Notes under the pieces: generated by a model
What the model was told of the DNA's origin: nothing
The model's database searches: none
Seen by the model: only the letters and a program-made list of their open reading frames with translations
Part shown: positions 20,369 through 29,094 of the stretch, one piece after another
Position numbering within the stretch: the first letter of the stretch is position 1
How the letters are laid out: each line of letters starts with the position of its first letter
Made by a program: the position numbers and the translations under genes
DNA from: Hymenobacter profundi
GTDB lineage: Bacteria > Bacteroidota > Bacteroidia > Cytophagales > Hymenobacteraceae
Reading direction: 5' to 3'
Length of the DNA stretch: 64,000 nt
Assembly (NCBI RefSeq): GCF_019334315.1
Contig: NZ_JAHWGL010000007.1
Location: 1 to 64,000 of the forward strand

Positions 20369-21037
20369 TTATATTGAAAATATATAATTAAATAAGCGTA
20401 ACTTCAACGAGGACTGAAAAGAAGACCCATTTAACCAACTAACTATATCTATATATTTGAGAGATATCTCAAATTGCGCCTTACCATCTGTTGTGTAGTT
20501 AGGAATGGTTACTGCTGTAGAAACTGACTTTATATTATCCTTTAAAAACTGCAAAGATGAGAATGGTAATTTATCAAACTCATACACCAAACTGGTAGTT
20601 GCATAATCTTTACTTCCATCAAATTTAACGAATATATTATCCCAATTAATTCTTTTTACACGGCGTGCCCATTTATCAAACGCTTCTTTTTCGCTTTCAT
20701 AATGCAAAAAATGAATTTCTATTTCTTCATTCAAATTTGCCATTGGAAAATTTTTATTTATTCGTTTTCGCAACTCATTTATTGACTCGTAACGAGACTC
20801 TTTTTGAAAAACTAATTTTTTAGATAAATAAAATTTAGGGTCAGATAAAAACTTAATGTAACAAGGAGCCATTAACATTAATCCAACGAAGGGGGTATTA
20901 TATGGCAAATTAAAATATTTATAAACCTCCGAACCCCAACAGTCATTAGAGAAAATCGTAAAATCAGTGTTTCTTAATCGAATTCGATTAATTATTTGAC
21001 CTACTTCTTTACGTTTGGAATTAATAAGATGGCTCAT
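20369..21037 (-). CDS. DUF1919-like exopolysaccharide biosynthesis protein
   Basis: 222 residues. FTIFSNDCWGSEVYKYFNLPYNTPFVGLML (residues 27-56; core DCWGSEVY and NTPFVGL) is the signature of the DUF1919 family found in capsule and O-antigen loci. Further motifs are EEIEIHFLHYESEKEAFDKW and NWDNIFVKF. The role in the family is unproved; a glycosyl- or modification transferase is likely. The gene is markedly AT-rich, a sign of foreign origin. Confidence 0.8.
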   Translation of the reverse strand: MSHLINSKRKEVGQIINRIRLRNTDFTIFSNDCWGSEVYKYFNLPYNTPFVGLMLMAPCYIKFLSDPKFYLSKKLVFQKESRYESINELRKRINKNFPMANLNEEIEIHFLHYESEKEAFDKWARRVKRINWDNIFVKFDGSKDYATTSLVYEFDKLPFSSLQFLKDNIKSVSTAVTIPNYTTDGKAQFEISLKYIDIVSWLNGSSFQSSLKLRLFNYIFSI

Positions 21038-21054
21038 AAACCTGATGCTATAAT

Positions 21055-22110
21055 TTAAATATATCTTTTGTTTACTAAACTTTTTTTCAAATTATTTACA
21101 CTTTTAAAAACAAATGTCGATTTTCTCCAATTACGCAAAGAACTTTTGATGTTGTATATTAAGCGTAACATCTCAAAGTTGTGCGTTAGACTTTCTTGAT
21201 CTGTGTAAAGGAGTGCATTGATTAATGCCCTAGGCTGTCGAACAATTTGTATACTAAGCCACAATAAGCGTTTAGTATAAAGAAAGCGAAAACGTGACAC
21301 AGTAAGAGATGGATGCCGAAAGATAAAGTAATATACTACACTTGTTATCTGCGAAGATGCTGTACTACGGGCCATACGCATGAGGTATTGCCATGTCATT
21401 CGCTCTTTAAACATAAAATGTTGGAAGCGTAGCTGATCATTGTACCATAACTTGTAGCCTGCCAAACGGAGCGCATCACCTAGTTCTAGGTCTTCTCCTC
21501 CTGAAAGCACTTTTCCTCGTTTAGCCGAGGTGGTGAAAGAGAAACCGTGCGCATACAGCTTACGCCAACCCGATTGCCGCACCACTGAGCCGGCACCATA
21601 AATGTAACCTACATTATCAGGCAGTGGCCCATTAACTCCCTCATTTTGTGGGCCAATAGCATATACCGCTTTAAATTGATCAAACCATTCAGGTGGAGTA
21701 ATTTCGTAAGCACCTTGTGCATGCGCACCCAAGATACCAATCTCTGGATGAGCAAGCATAGTTTCGTATGCTACCGCCACATAATCAGCAGCTAACCAAT
21801 TGTCGTCATCTACAATTGCAATAAACTCGTATTTAGCTGCCTCAAATCCTCGAATGAGTGCATTTTCCTTGCCTGCCACAGATTCATCTAGTACTCTATA
21901 TGGAACAGGCAATTGCAACTCCTCACATAAATCGGTAGCTACTTCTATTGTTTTATCTAACGAAGCGTTGCTGACAAGTATTACCTCCCAACTTATATGC
22001 ATCGGAACCTGTTGAGCGGCAATATGATGCAGAGTAGTATGTAATCGACTCTCGCCGTTGTGCGTACAGATGAGGAGTGTAACTCCGTTGGGTGAAAACA
22101 AAGCGGGCAT
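21055..22110 (-). CDS. Glycosyltransferase family 2, first of four tandem paralogues
   Basis: 351 residues. VTLLICTHNGESRL opens the GT-A fold, the metal site is IVDDDNW near residue 98, and the acceptor-side GGEDLELGDALRLAGYKLWY lies near 203. The overall plan matches the three genes to its right (22122, 23213, 24522). The C-terminal third, after about residue 230, diverges and is AT-rich. It probably adds one sugar of the repeat unit. Confidence 0.9.
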   Translation of the reverse strand: MPALFSPNGVTLLICTHNGESRLHTTLHHIAAQQVPMHISWEVILVSNASLDKTIEVATDLCEELQLPVPYRVLDESVAGKENALIRGFEAAKYEFIAIVDDDNWLAADYVAVAYETMLAHPEIGILGAHAQGAYEITPPEWFDQFKAVYAIGPQNEGVNGPLPDNVGYIYGAGSVVRQSGWRKLYAHGFSFTTSAKRGKVLSGGEDLELGDALRLAGYKLWYNDQLRFQHFMFKERMTWQYLMRMARSTASSQITSVVYYFIFRHPSLTVSRFRFLYTKRLLWLSIQIVRQPRALINALLYTDQESLTHNFEMLRLIYNIKSSLRNWRKSTFVFKSVNNLKKSLVNKRYI

Positions 22111-22121
22111 TAATTTAATAA

Positions 22122-23198
22122 CTATTGATTGTTTCCTTTATAAAGCAAGCGTGCACGTTGCTGCATATTTTTCACTTTAATGTAATTAAGGCGAGTTTCA
22201 TTAAATTCTTTCATAAAATTAATCCAGATATAAAATTGTTCTTGTATCAGCAAATATTCAATATCATCTTTAAAACGCAACTTTAAGTATTTTAATAAAT
22301 TTCTCATAGAGAATGTACGTATAGTAAGATATATAAAATCCTTTATCCAAGGATACACTTGAGAATAATCTATAGTTGAATTATAGGCTAGACGGCGATA
22401 AACGGATAACCTCGTAAAGGTTTCGCTGAAAGAATGGATAATACGAGGTACATATTCCTTGGTTAATCGATTCTTAGTCATAAAGTGAGTAAGACATAAT
22501 GTTGGCGTGTACCATATTTCATAACCAGCAAGTTTTACAGCGTAACTCAGTTCGTCATCCTCCCCACCCATTAACTGCTTTTCGCCTATACGACCATTCA
22601 ATAGACTTTGAAAATCAGCTTGTTGCAGCAAGCGCCATGCGGCATGCCTCATAAAAAGACCAGCGCCGCAAAGAGCCCCCTGCGTAATAGGGCCCGCTTC
22701 CGTCAATAGCCGTGGTGGATTTCCAGTGAACAGCACCGGAGTACCTACCGCGTAGCTCCGACTGACCTTCGGAAACCACAATGGCATAGGCACCTCAAAA
22801 GCCCCTATGCTGCGTCCGCCGAGTAACCCAATAGCATCATGCCGGCTCAACAAATCAAACCCAACTTGCAGGTAATCGTTATTCAACCAATTATCATCAT
22901 CCACAATGCACATAAACTCATAACGTGCTTCATCATAAGCCATTTCCAGTGCGTAGTTTTTACCGGGTATAGGCTGCCGAAACGGACGCAAAGGTACAGG
23001 GGCTCCGTATCGTTGCCAGCAAGCAGTACTAAGCGCTATAGAGTTGTCGGTCGAACTATTGTCAACTAGTACTACCTCCCAGGGAATACCTAATGTAAGT
23101 TTCTGCTGCGAGAGGTGCTCTAACGTTGGAGCAAGGCGCTGGGCTCCGTTGTAGGTACAAATAAGAACCGACACACCAGCCGGACGAGTATGCTTCAT
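22122..23198 (-). CDS. Glycosyltransferase family 2, tandem paralogue
   Basis: 358 residues from the ATG at 23198; a GTG at 23210 is also in frame. Conserved blocks are VSVLICTYNGAQRL, DNSSTDNS, IVDDDNWL (about 97), GALCGAGLFMRHAAW (about 178) and MGGEDDELSYAVKLAGYEIWY (about 210) then LTHFMTKNRLT. Best resemblance by eye is to the genes at 23213 and 24522. The C-terminal 100 residues are AT-rich and unlike its neighbours. Confidence 0.9.
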   Translation of the reverse strand: MKHTRPAGVSVLICTYNGAQRLAPTLEHLSQQKLTLGIPWEVVLVDNSSTDNSIALSTACWQRYGAPVPLRPFRQPIPGKNYALEMAYDEARYEFMCIVDDDNWLNNDYLQVGFDLLSRHDAIGLLGGRSIGAFEVPMPLWFPKVSRSYAVGTPVLFTGNPPRLLTEAGPITQGALCGAGLFMRHAAWRLLQQADFQSLLNGRIGEKQLMGGEDDELSYAVKLAGYEIWYTPTLCLTHFMTKNRLTKEYVPRIIHSFSETFTRLSVYRRLAYNSTIDYSQVYPWIKDFIYLTIRTFSMRNLLKYLKLRFKDDIEYLLIQEQFYIWINFMKEFNETRLNYIKVKNMQQRARLLYKGNNQ

Positions 23199-23212
23199 TG
23201 CTAAACGCACCC

Positions 23213-24316
23213 CTAGGCTTCTTTGATTTCCAACCGATTTGCTAACGACTCTTGACTTACTCTATAAGCAATAACTCTACGTTTAAAACCTATTACCTTC
23301 TTATAGTTCTCTGTTATATTCTTAATATTTAAGAAGAATTTATAAATATATTTCACATGTACATTATTAATGATGAATGATGTTTTTTCTTTCCCAAATA
23401 AGAAACCCAAATAATTAGCAGAAAATATGTTTTTAACAGTAAAAAATTCTATATAATAAAAATCTTTTAGTACATCTAATGTAATATTAGGTTCTTCTTT
23501 CTTATTTAACAGTGCATACTTATAAGGTAATAATTGTAAGCTACCAATAGCGCAAGCATGCAAGAGTTGGTCTCGGTACGCAGCTGTGAGCCGGCTTTTC
23601 GTCATGAAGTGAGTAAGAGATAGTGAAGACGAGTACCATACTGTGTACCCTAGAAGGCGAGCTATATAGGAAAGCTCATGATCTTCACCTGCAACTAAAT
23701 CCTTACCCTTACGTCCGGAAAGGAGGCTTTCAAAGCGTAACGCTGTCATTTCTTCCCAAATAGAGCGGCGCACGAATAGTCCTGCGCCCCATAACTCAAA
23801 ACCAACTACAGGGCCATCATCTATGGGGCGCGGAATGTTGCCGTCGTAAAGCACCGGTGCCCCAACCGCATAGTAGTGTTGATACTGCTTAAACCAAGCT
23901 GGTGGCTCTACTTCGAAAGCACCTGCTGTTTTTCCCCCTAGCAGGCCTATTTCCGGATGACTTTGTAAGATGTCGAAGCCATTTTGCACGTAGTCAGGAG
24001 CCAGCCAGTTATCATCATCCACAATACACATGTAGCTGTAGCTGGCTTCGTCATAGGCTAGCTCCAGTGCGTAATTTTTACCAGGTTTCGGCTGAACGTA
24101 CGTCCGGAGCGGGGCAGGCGCCGCACTGCTGACCCAATAGTCGGTTGCTACTGCCAGCGTATTGTCGGTGGAGGCGTTATCGACCAGAATGACTTCCCAT
24201 TGCAAACCAAGCGCCACCTTTTGGCGAGCCAGATGGGACAAGGTTTCCGTGATTCTAGCACCCCCATTGTAAGTACAAACTAAAACAGAGACACCAACAG
24301 GATTAGTATGCATCAT
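23213..24316 (-). CDS. Glycosyltransferase family 2, tandem paralogue
   Basis: 367 residues; two adjacent ATG codons at the start. Conserved blocks are VSVLVCTYNGGARI, DNASTDNT, IVDDDNWLAPDY (about 95), WGAGLFVRRSIW (about 176), VAGEDHELSYIARLLGYTVWY (about 205) and LTHFMTKSRLTAAY. The N-terminal 250 residues are GC-rich and close to the paralogue at 24522; the last 100 are AT-rich. Confidence 0.9.
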   Translation of the reverse strand: MMHTNPVGVSVLVCTYNGGARITETLSHLARQKVALGLQWEVILVDNASTDNTLAVATDYWVSSAAPAPLRTYVQPKPGKNYALELAYDEASYSYMCIVDDDNWLAPDYVQNGFDILQSHPEIGLLGGKTAGAFEVEPPAWFKQYQHYYAVGAPVLYDGNIPRPIDDGPVVGFELWGAGLFVRRSIWEEMTALRFESLLSGRKGKDLVAGEDHELSYIARLLGYTVWYSSSLSLTHFMTKSRLTAAYRDQLLHACAIGSLQLLPYKYALLNKKEEPNITLDVLKDFYYIEFFTVKNIFSANYLGFLFGKEKTSFIINNVHVKYIYKFFLNIKNITENYKKVIGFKRRVIAYRVSQESLANRLEIKEA

Positions 24317-24521
24317 TAAGCAAATGAATTAGCGCGAGAGCCTAGCCGCTCAAAGGGACTGGTAGTGCTCAGCAGTCCTATAACCATTATTTGGACCTAA
24401 AAAGATGCACTTAGCTCCGTATAAATAAAAAGCGCACCAAAATACGCCTTTACTTTCTATGGAATCCATTCAAAAAGAACGCCACGATATTATACACCAA
24501 ACCAACAACTTCTTTTCTAAC

Positions 24522-25592
24522 TCAGGCAATCTGCTCAACAGGGGACTTAGACACGCGCTGTTTGAAAGCTTTTACCACTTTGTAGTAGTCCTGAATTTCC
24601 CGAAAGTTACGGATAAAGTCGTAGAGAGTAAGTAGCTGATGGTGGCAGCTCATTAAATGCTTGTTATCACCATTTAAAAGTGCCTGTACGTAGCCGCGGG
24701 ACAAGAGCCGTTGGGCAACTGTTCGGCTCATGTACAGAATGTCTTTCGTAAGATTGGTGGTAGAGCCTAGCTGCTTGCCTGATGAATTACCTAATACGTC
24801 GCGGTACACTTTCAGGCGCGCCTGGGACCACACCGTGCCGTAGAAAAGTCGGTCACGGTAGGCTTCTGTCAGACGACTAGCCGTCATGTAGTGTTGCAGC
24901 TTCAGGTTCGATGAATACCACACTTCGTACCCTAGCAACCTAGATGCGTAGCACAGTTCGTCGTCCTCACCCGCCGTCAGGTTTTTCGTGCCTTGGCGTC
25001 CTAGAAACAAGCTCTTAAATTCTCCTTGCCGAAGCTTATACCACACCTCCATTCGGACAAACATACCTGCACCCCAGAGCACCGCCTCCTCTACCAAGCC
25101 ATCTGGAAGCGGTATAGATTGATAAGGTCTAAGTTGCGGACCAACCGCATACAGAGCCTGATATGCAGAAAACCAGTCGGGTGGCATCACTTCAAAAACC
25201 CCAGTATTTTGGCCACCTAATATGCCAATTTTGGGGTTTGATTCTAATAAATCGTAGCCAATTTGGAGGTAGTCAGACGCTAAACGATTGTCATCGTCGA
25301 CGATACACACATAACCATAACTTGCTTGGCTGAAAGCTACTTCCACAGCAAAATTCTTACCGGGCCGTGGCTCCTCAAACGTGCGCAGAGGTACAGGCGA
25401 ACCTAGCTTTTCCCAATACACCTGTGCTACTGAGGTGGTATTGTCAGTAGAGGCGTTATCTACAAATATTACTTCCCACTCGATAGTAGAAGCCCCTTTT
25501 TGCCGCGCTAGGCAAGCCAGCGTTTCCGAGATACGCTCAACACCGTTGTACGTGCAAATCAAAAAGGAAACTCCTGCTCGAAGTGATGCCAT
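24522..25592 (-). CDS. Glycosyltransferase family 2, tandem paralogue
   Basis: 356 residues. Conserved blocks are VSFLICTYNGVERI, DNASTDNT, IVDDDNRLASDY (about 97), WGAGMFVRMEVW (about 175) and TAGEDDELCYASRLLGYEVWY (about 207), then LQHYMTASRLTEAYRDRL. In contrast to its paralogues the C-terminus keeps the GC-rich composition. A 205-base gap with no visible gene (24317-24521) separates it from the next copy. Confidence 0.9.
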   Translation of the reverse strand: MASLRAGVSFLICTYNGVERISETLACLARQKGASTIEWEVIFVDNASTDNTTSVAQVYWEKLGSPVPLRTFEEPRPGKNFAVEVAFSQASYGYVCIVDDDNRLASDYLQIGYDLLESNPKIGILGGQNTGVFEVMPPDWFSAYQALYAVGPQLRPYQSIPLPDGLVEEAVLWGAGMFVRMEVWYKLRQGEFKSLFLGRQGTKNLTAGEDDELCYASRLLGYEVWYSSNLKLQHYMTASRLTEAYRDRLFYGTVWSQARLKVYRDVLGNSSGKQLGSTTNLTKDILYMSRTVAQRLLSRGYVQALLNGDNKHLMSCHHQLLTLYDFIRNFREIQDYYKVVKAFKQRVSKSPVEQIA

Positions 25593-25728
25593 TATCGTGT
25601 GGTAGAATATGATACAGATAACTTTACCCAGTCACGGGTGCCATTAGCCGAAAACAAAAATACAGGATACCTTGGAGTTACTTGTTGGTAGCTACATAGG
25701 AGTTAACTGTATTGTTACCACCACCATT

Positions 25729-26853
25729 TTATTTCACTGTTTCGATAAAGCTCAGCAGGGTTTCGTCAGGATGAAGATCGGTTATCTTAGAAGCGTGCTC
25801 GAATGCACGCTCACCCATTACCTGAAGATGATCTTTCTTTAGCCATAGCTCTTCTAAGACAGCAGTAATGCACTTCCTCGAGGCACAATCCGCCAGAAAG
25901 CCAGTAATCCCGTGTAACACGTACTCACTATTATCGCCAACATCTGTGGTGACAGCAGCCCTACCGGATAGCATGGCCTCCACCAGCGCCAAGGGTGTTC
26001 CTTCACTTAAAGAAGGCAGCACTAAGACATGGTTAGCTTGCCAGATTTGGTCTATGTCACTAACGTGCCCCTCAATCTTCACCTTTTCCTGAAGATCATA
26101 TAACTGAATTAAGTGCCGTAGGTGTTCCTGGTCGGGGCCGGTACCGTAAAAGCTGAGGTGAAAGTCGCGGTTGCGCCATTGCTCGCCACTTAGTACCTCT
26201 AGTAGTATATCTTGTCCCTTAAAGCCACAATCGAGACGGGCTACGCAGGCCATCAGCAGCTTCTGGGTAGCAGGGAATGGCTTGATAGCAATGTCTTTTA
26301 TGTTCAGTGGATTACTGATAATTTGCGTATTATCTAGGTAACACGCAATTTGCCGCTGTATACTGTGTAGGTTCCGCTTCGAAACGAAAAAGAACTTAGC
26401 AGCTTGGCGCATGATATGCAAATTCCTTTCACGTATGGAAGCGCTGATCACATTGCCATTCTCAAAGCTATGCTGACTAATAAGTATATACGGCTTAGCA
26501 CTCTTTAACAATACAGCCATAATATCAGGCTGGTAAGCGAAATCAAAAGTGGTGCCGTTGGATATTACCAACACATCGGCCTCAACAGGCGGCACTACTT
26601 CTGCTACGCTTTGCTTGACTTTAGCTTTGATAGCTACTCTATCGAGTAGCGAGTACTGAGGCTTTTGGTAAAACAGCGCAGTAGCACCAAGCTTCTGAAG
26701 CTCTGCAATTCTCCCCGGAGTAGTATCCCAATGCTGGGTAAGTGTGTAAACCGTATGCCCTTGTGCGATGGCAAGCTTTGCTGTTCTAAACCACAGTTCT
26801 TCGCTACCGCCCCAAGGCAACACGCGCAACAACGATACGAAGACAACCTTCAT
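25729..26853 (-). CDS. Glycosyltransferase family 4
   Basis: 374 residues from the ATG at 26853. LLRVLPWGGSEELWFRTAKL starts the acceptor half. The donor half has CVARLDCGFKGQDILLEVL (about 208) and the EX7E motif SEGTPLALVEAMLSGRAAV (about 288-306). The GGSEELW motif is shared with the next gene, so the two are paralogues. The unit lies downstream of the rfb module on the same strand. Confidence 0.9.
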   Translation of the reverse strand: MKVVFVSLLRVLPWGGSEELWFRTAKLAIAQGHTVYTLTQHWDTTPGRIAELQKLGATALFYQKPQYSLLDRVAIKAKVKQSVAEVVPPVEADVLVISNGTTFDFAYQPDIMAVLLKSAKPYILISQHSFENGNVISASIRERNLHIMRQAAKFFFVSKRNLHSIQRQIACYLDNTQIISNPLNIKDIAIKPFPATQKLLMACVARLDCGFKGQDILLEVLSGEQWRNRDFHLSFYGTGPDQEHLRHLIQLYDLQEKVKIEGHVSDIDQIWQANHVLVLPSLSEGTPLALVEAMLSGRAAVTTDVGDNSEYVLHGITGFLADCASRKCITAVLEELWLKKDHLQVMGERAFEHASKITDLHPDETLLSFIETVK

Positions 26854-26954
26854 CAAGAAAATAACTTAGATTAGACAGCAGAAATGATGTTGCCGTCTCA
26901 TATATACAAAATTCTAGTTCCTTTTACTGTTGTACTTAGCAGTAGAGGTATCAT

Positions 26955-28073
26955 TCAAAGCAGTTTTAGAAGTTGCTGGTTGAAGTATTCAACAGCATCA
27001 GCAGGATGCTTCTCTCTCAGTGAAGCTGCTGCCTTAATACCCATTTGTTGCCACTCATCTCTTTTTTCCCATGCTCGCTCTAATGCTGCATCTATCGATG
27101 CAATAGTAGGTGCATCGGCAATAAAGCCACTTACTCCCTCTTCGATTAACTCAGAAGCACCACCTACGTCTGTAACAATGGCAGCTCGCTGACACCACAT
27201 AGCTTCTATCAAAGCTAATGCTTGCCCTTCGAAACGAGATGGCATCAGCAAGATCTGATTCTCACTCCAAACTTCGCCTATATGATTACTATGCCCTTTT
27301 AGAACAAGATTCTTAAGTTCCCATTTAGAAATATAAGTTTTTATGAATTCAGTGTGGGGGCCATCTCCATACATGTTAAACTGAATCGGTCTCTTTTTCC
27401 ATTTATCCTCACTTAGAACCTGTACAAGTAGGTCATACCCTTTGTGCCAACACTCTATTCTTCCTACTAAACCAATTGTGTAAAAGCCGCTGATTTTCGA
27501 GAATGCAGGTAATTCGTCATTCAGTAGTTTACAAGGGTTGTAAACTACTTCCGCATTAAGTAGATCACAGCCAAGAATAAAATTATTAAGTTTTAAATTA
27601 CTATGAGAGACAAAAAAATTCTTCTTTGCATTTCTATATACTTCTCTAAAAGTAAAAACATGCTCATTTTTACCAACCCAGATAAACAGATCGGACACCA
27701 ACTGAGTCAATGTAATATATGGAAAATTCAAATATTTACATAGATTTATTACATCTATAGACTCATATATATTACCTTGTGATATAATAACAAGCTGAGG
27801 TTTAGCTTCTAAAAGTAAATCTTTTAAAGAATCTTTAGTTTCGAACTTAATGGGCAAAAACCGCTCTATACCTCTTTTTAAAAATGGCTTGGGAACAAAA
27901 CGATTTAAAAAATTTAGCCGCTTAACTTTAAGCTCATCTAATTTCTCATGATCATATACTGTAGCGACGCAAACAGAATATCCCGCATCAATAAATGTTT
28001 TTGCTGACCTTGACCAAAGTTCTTCACTACCACTCCACATTGAGTTCGTAGATATATAAAACAGGTCAATCAT
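26955..28073 (-). CDS. Glycosyltransferase family 4, paralogue of the 25729 gene
   Basis: 372 residues from the ATG at 28073 (MIDLFYISTNSMWSGSEELW); a GTG at 28112 would add 13 residues. GLVGRIECWHKGYDLLVQVL (about 207) and FEGQALALIEAMWCQRAAIV (EX7E, about 287-306) define the donor site. The first two thirds of the gene are AT-rich, the last third is not, so the gene may be a recombinant. Confidence 0.9.
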   Translation of the reverse strand: MIDLFYISTNSMWSGSEELWSRSAKTFIDAGYSVCVATVYDHEKLDELKVKRLNFLNRFVPKPFLKRGIERFLPIKFETKDSLKDLLLEAKPQLVIISQGNIYESIDVINLCKYLNFPYITLTQLVSDLFIWVGKNEHVFTFREVYRNAKKNFFVSHSNLKLNNFILGCDLLNAEVVYNPCKLLNDELPAFSKISGFYTIGLVGRIECWHKGYDLLVQVLSEDKWKKRPIQFNMYGDGPHTEFIKTYISKWELKNLVLKGHSNHIGEVWSENQILLMPSRFEGQALALIEAMWCQRAAIVTDVGGASELIEEGVSGFIADAPTIASIDAALERAWEKRDEWQQMGIKAAASLREKHPADAVEYFNQQLLKLL

Positions 28074-28186
28074 TGGTTTGTCGTTATTAAATTTCAAAAA
28101 CTCAAAAAGCACTCATATATATAATATACTATTAAAATAGTAATTCAACAAATATTACACTTACACAAGATATACAAATTTATATT

Positions 28187-29086
28187 TTACTGTAAGTATT
28201 TAAGCTTTACAGCTAATTTCAAATATTCTAAAGGAGACGCATATCGCTTATATATAGCTCTTAAGCTTACGACAGCTTCCTTGTTATAACGATACTTACT
28301 ATATATAATTGAATAGTTATTTTCAGCGAATTTTTTTAAAATTTGTTTGTATTTTTTATTTTCTATAGGATAGCCCATTGATTCAAATTTTTGAAAAATC
28401 CTTTCATATTCCAAAATATCTTCCCCAGAGAAAAAAACTCTAGAAGTTTCGTTTTTAGAATGCACTCGATATTTACATAAAACTTTATCTAGATATACTC
28501 CTTTAAAATTACTTATTATACGTACCCACATATCCCAATCAGCGACATGGGACAAATTTTTATCAAACTTACCAACTTTTAAATAAGCATTCTTCTTAAC
28601 AACAACAGCTGGAGTACGCACAGGATTAGTATATATAAGTTCTTCAATATCATCAGATGGAGCTGATAATGATTCTATTGAAGGAGAATAACCTTTGTGC
28701 TTTCCGCTTTCATCAATCAGTTCGGCAGTGCATACAACTAAGGAAGCTTCAGCATTTGCTTCAAAACAATTTTCGATTTCTTTGTAAAAATTTAGAATAA
28801 CTAGATCATCAGAATTAAGTATATGTATCAACTCACCTGTTGCAGCCTCTAAGCATCTATTGAAATTTCCAATAGCGCCAATATTCTCGTCATTACTATA
28901 AAATTTTATCCTTCCTCCTCCTGTTTTTTCAACAATTTCTTCTGTATTATCAGTAGAGCAGTTATCAACAACAATTATCTCCATTCTTTCTTCCCCTAAA
29001 TCTTGCTTTAAAACACTTAAAAGTGTTTCTTCCAAAAATGCAGCAGAGTTATATGTGGGTATAGTAACTGACCAAGTAGGTTTCAT
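28187..29086 (-). CDS. Glycosyltransferase family 2
   Basis: 299 residues from the ATG at 29086 (MKPTWSVTIPTYNSAAFLEE); the longer frame would overlap the upstream oxidoreductase gene. VDNCSTDNTEEIVE near residue 41, LNSDDLVIL near 87 as the metal site, and HVADWDMWVRI near 177 fit GT2. The coding region is strongly AT-rich. It lies 8 bases after the FAD oxidoreductase gene, so it is likely co-translated with the rfb module. Confidence 0.9.
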   Translation of the reverse strand: MKPTWSVTIPTYNSAAFLEETLLSVLKQDLGEERMEIIVVDNCSTDNTEEIVEKTGGGRIKFYSNDENIGAIGNFNRCLEAATGELIHILNSDDLVILNFYKEIENCFEANAEASLVVCTAELIDESGKHKGYSPSIESLSAPSDDIEELIYTNPVRTPAVVVKKNAYLKVGKFDKNLSHVADWDMWVRIISNFKGVYLDKVLCKYRVHSKNETSRVFFSGEDILEYERIFQKFESMGYPIENKKYKQILKKFAENNYSIIYSKYRYNKEAVVSLRAIYKRYASPLEYLKLAVKLKYLQ

Positions 29087-29094
29087 AAAATTTA

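Noticed and set aside
21055-25592. Tandem GT2 genes as possible assembly duplication
   Set aside because: The four copies differ at many positions and in their tails, so they are true paralogues.
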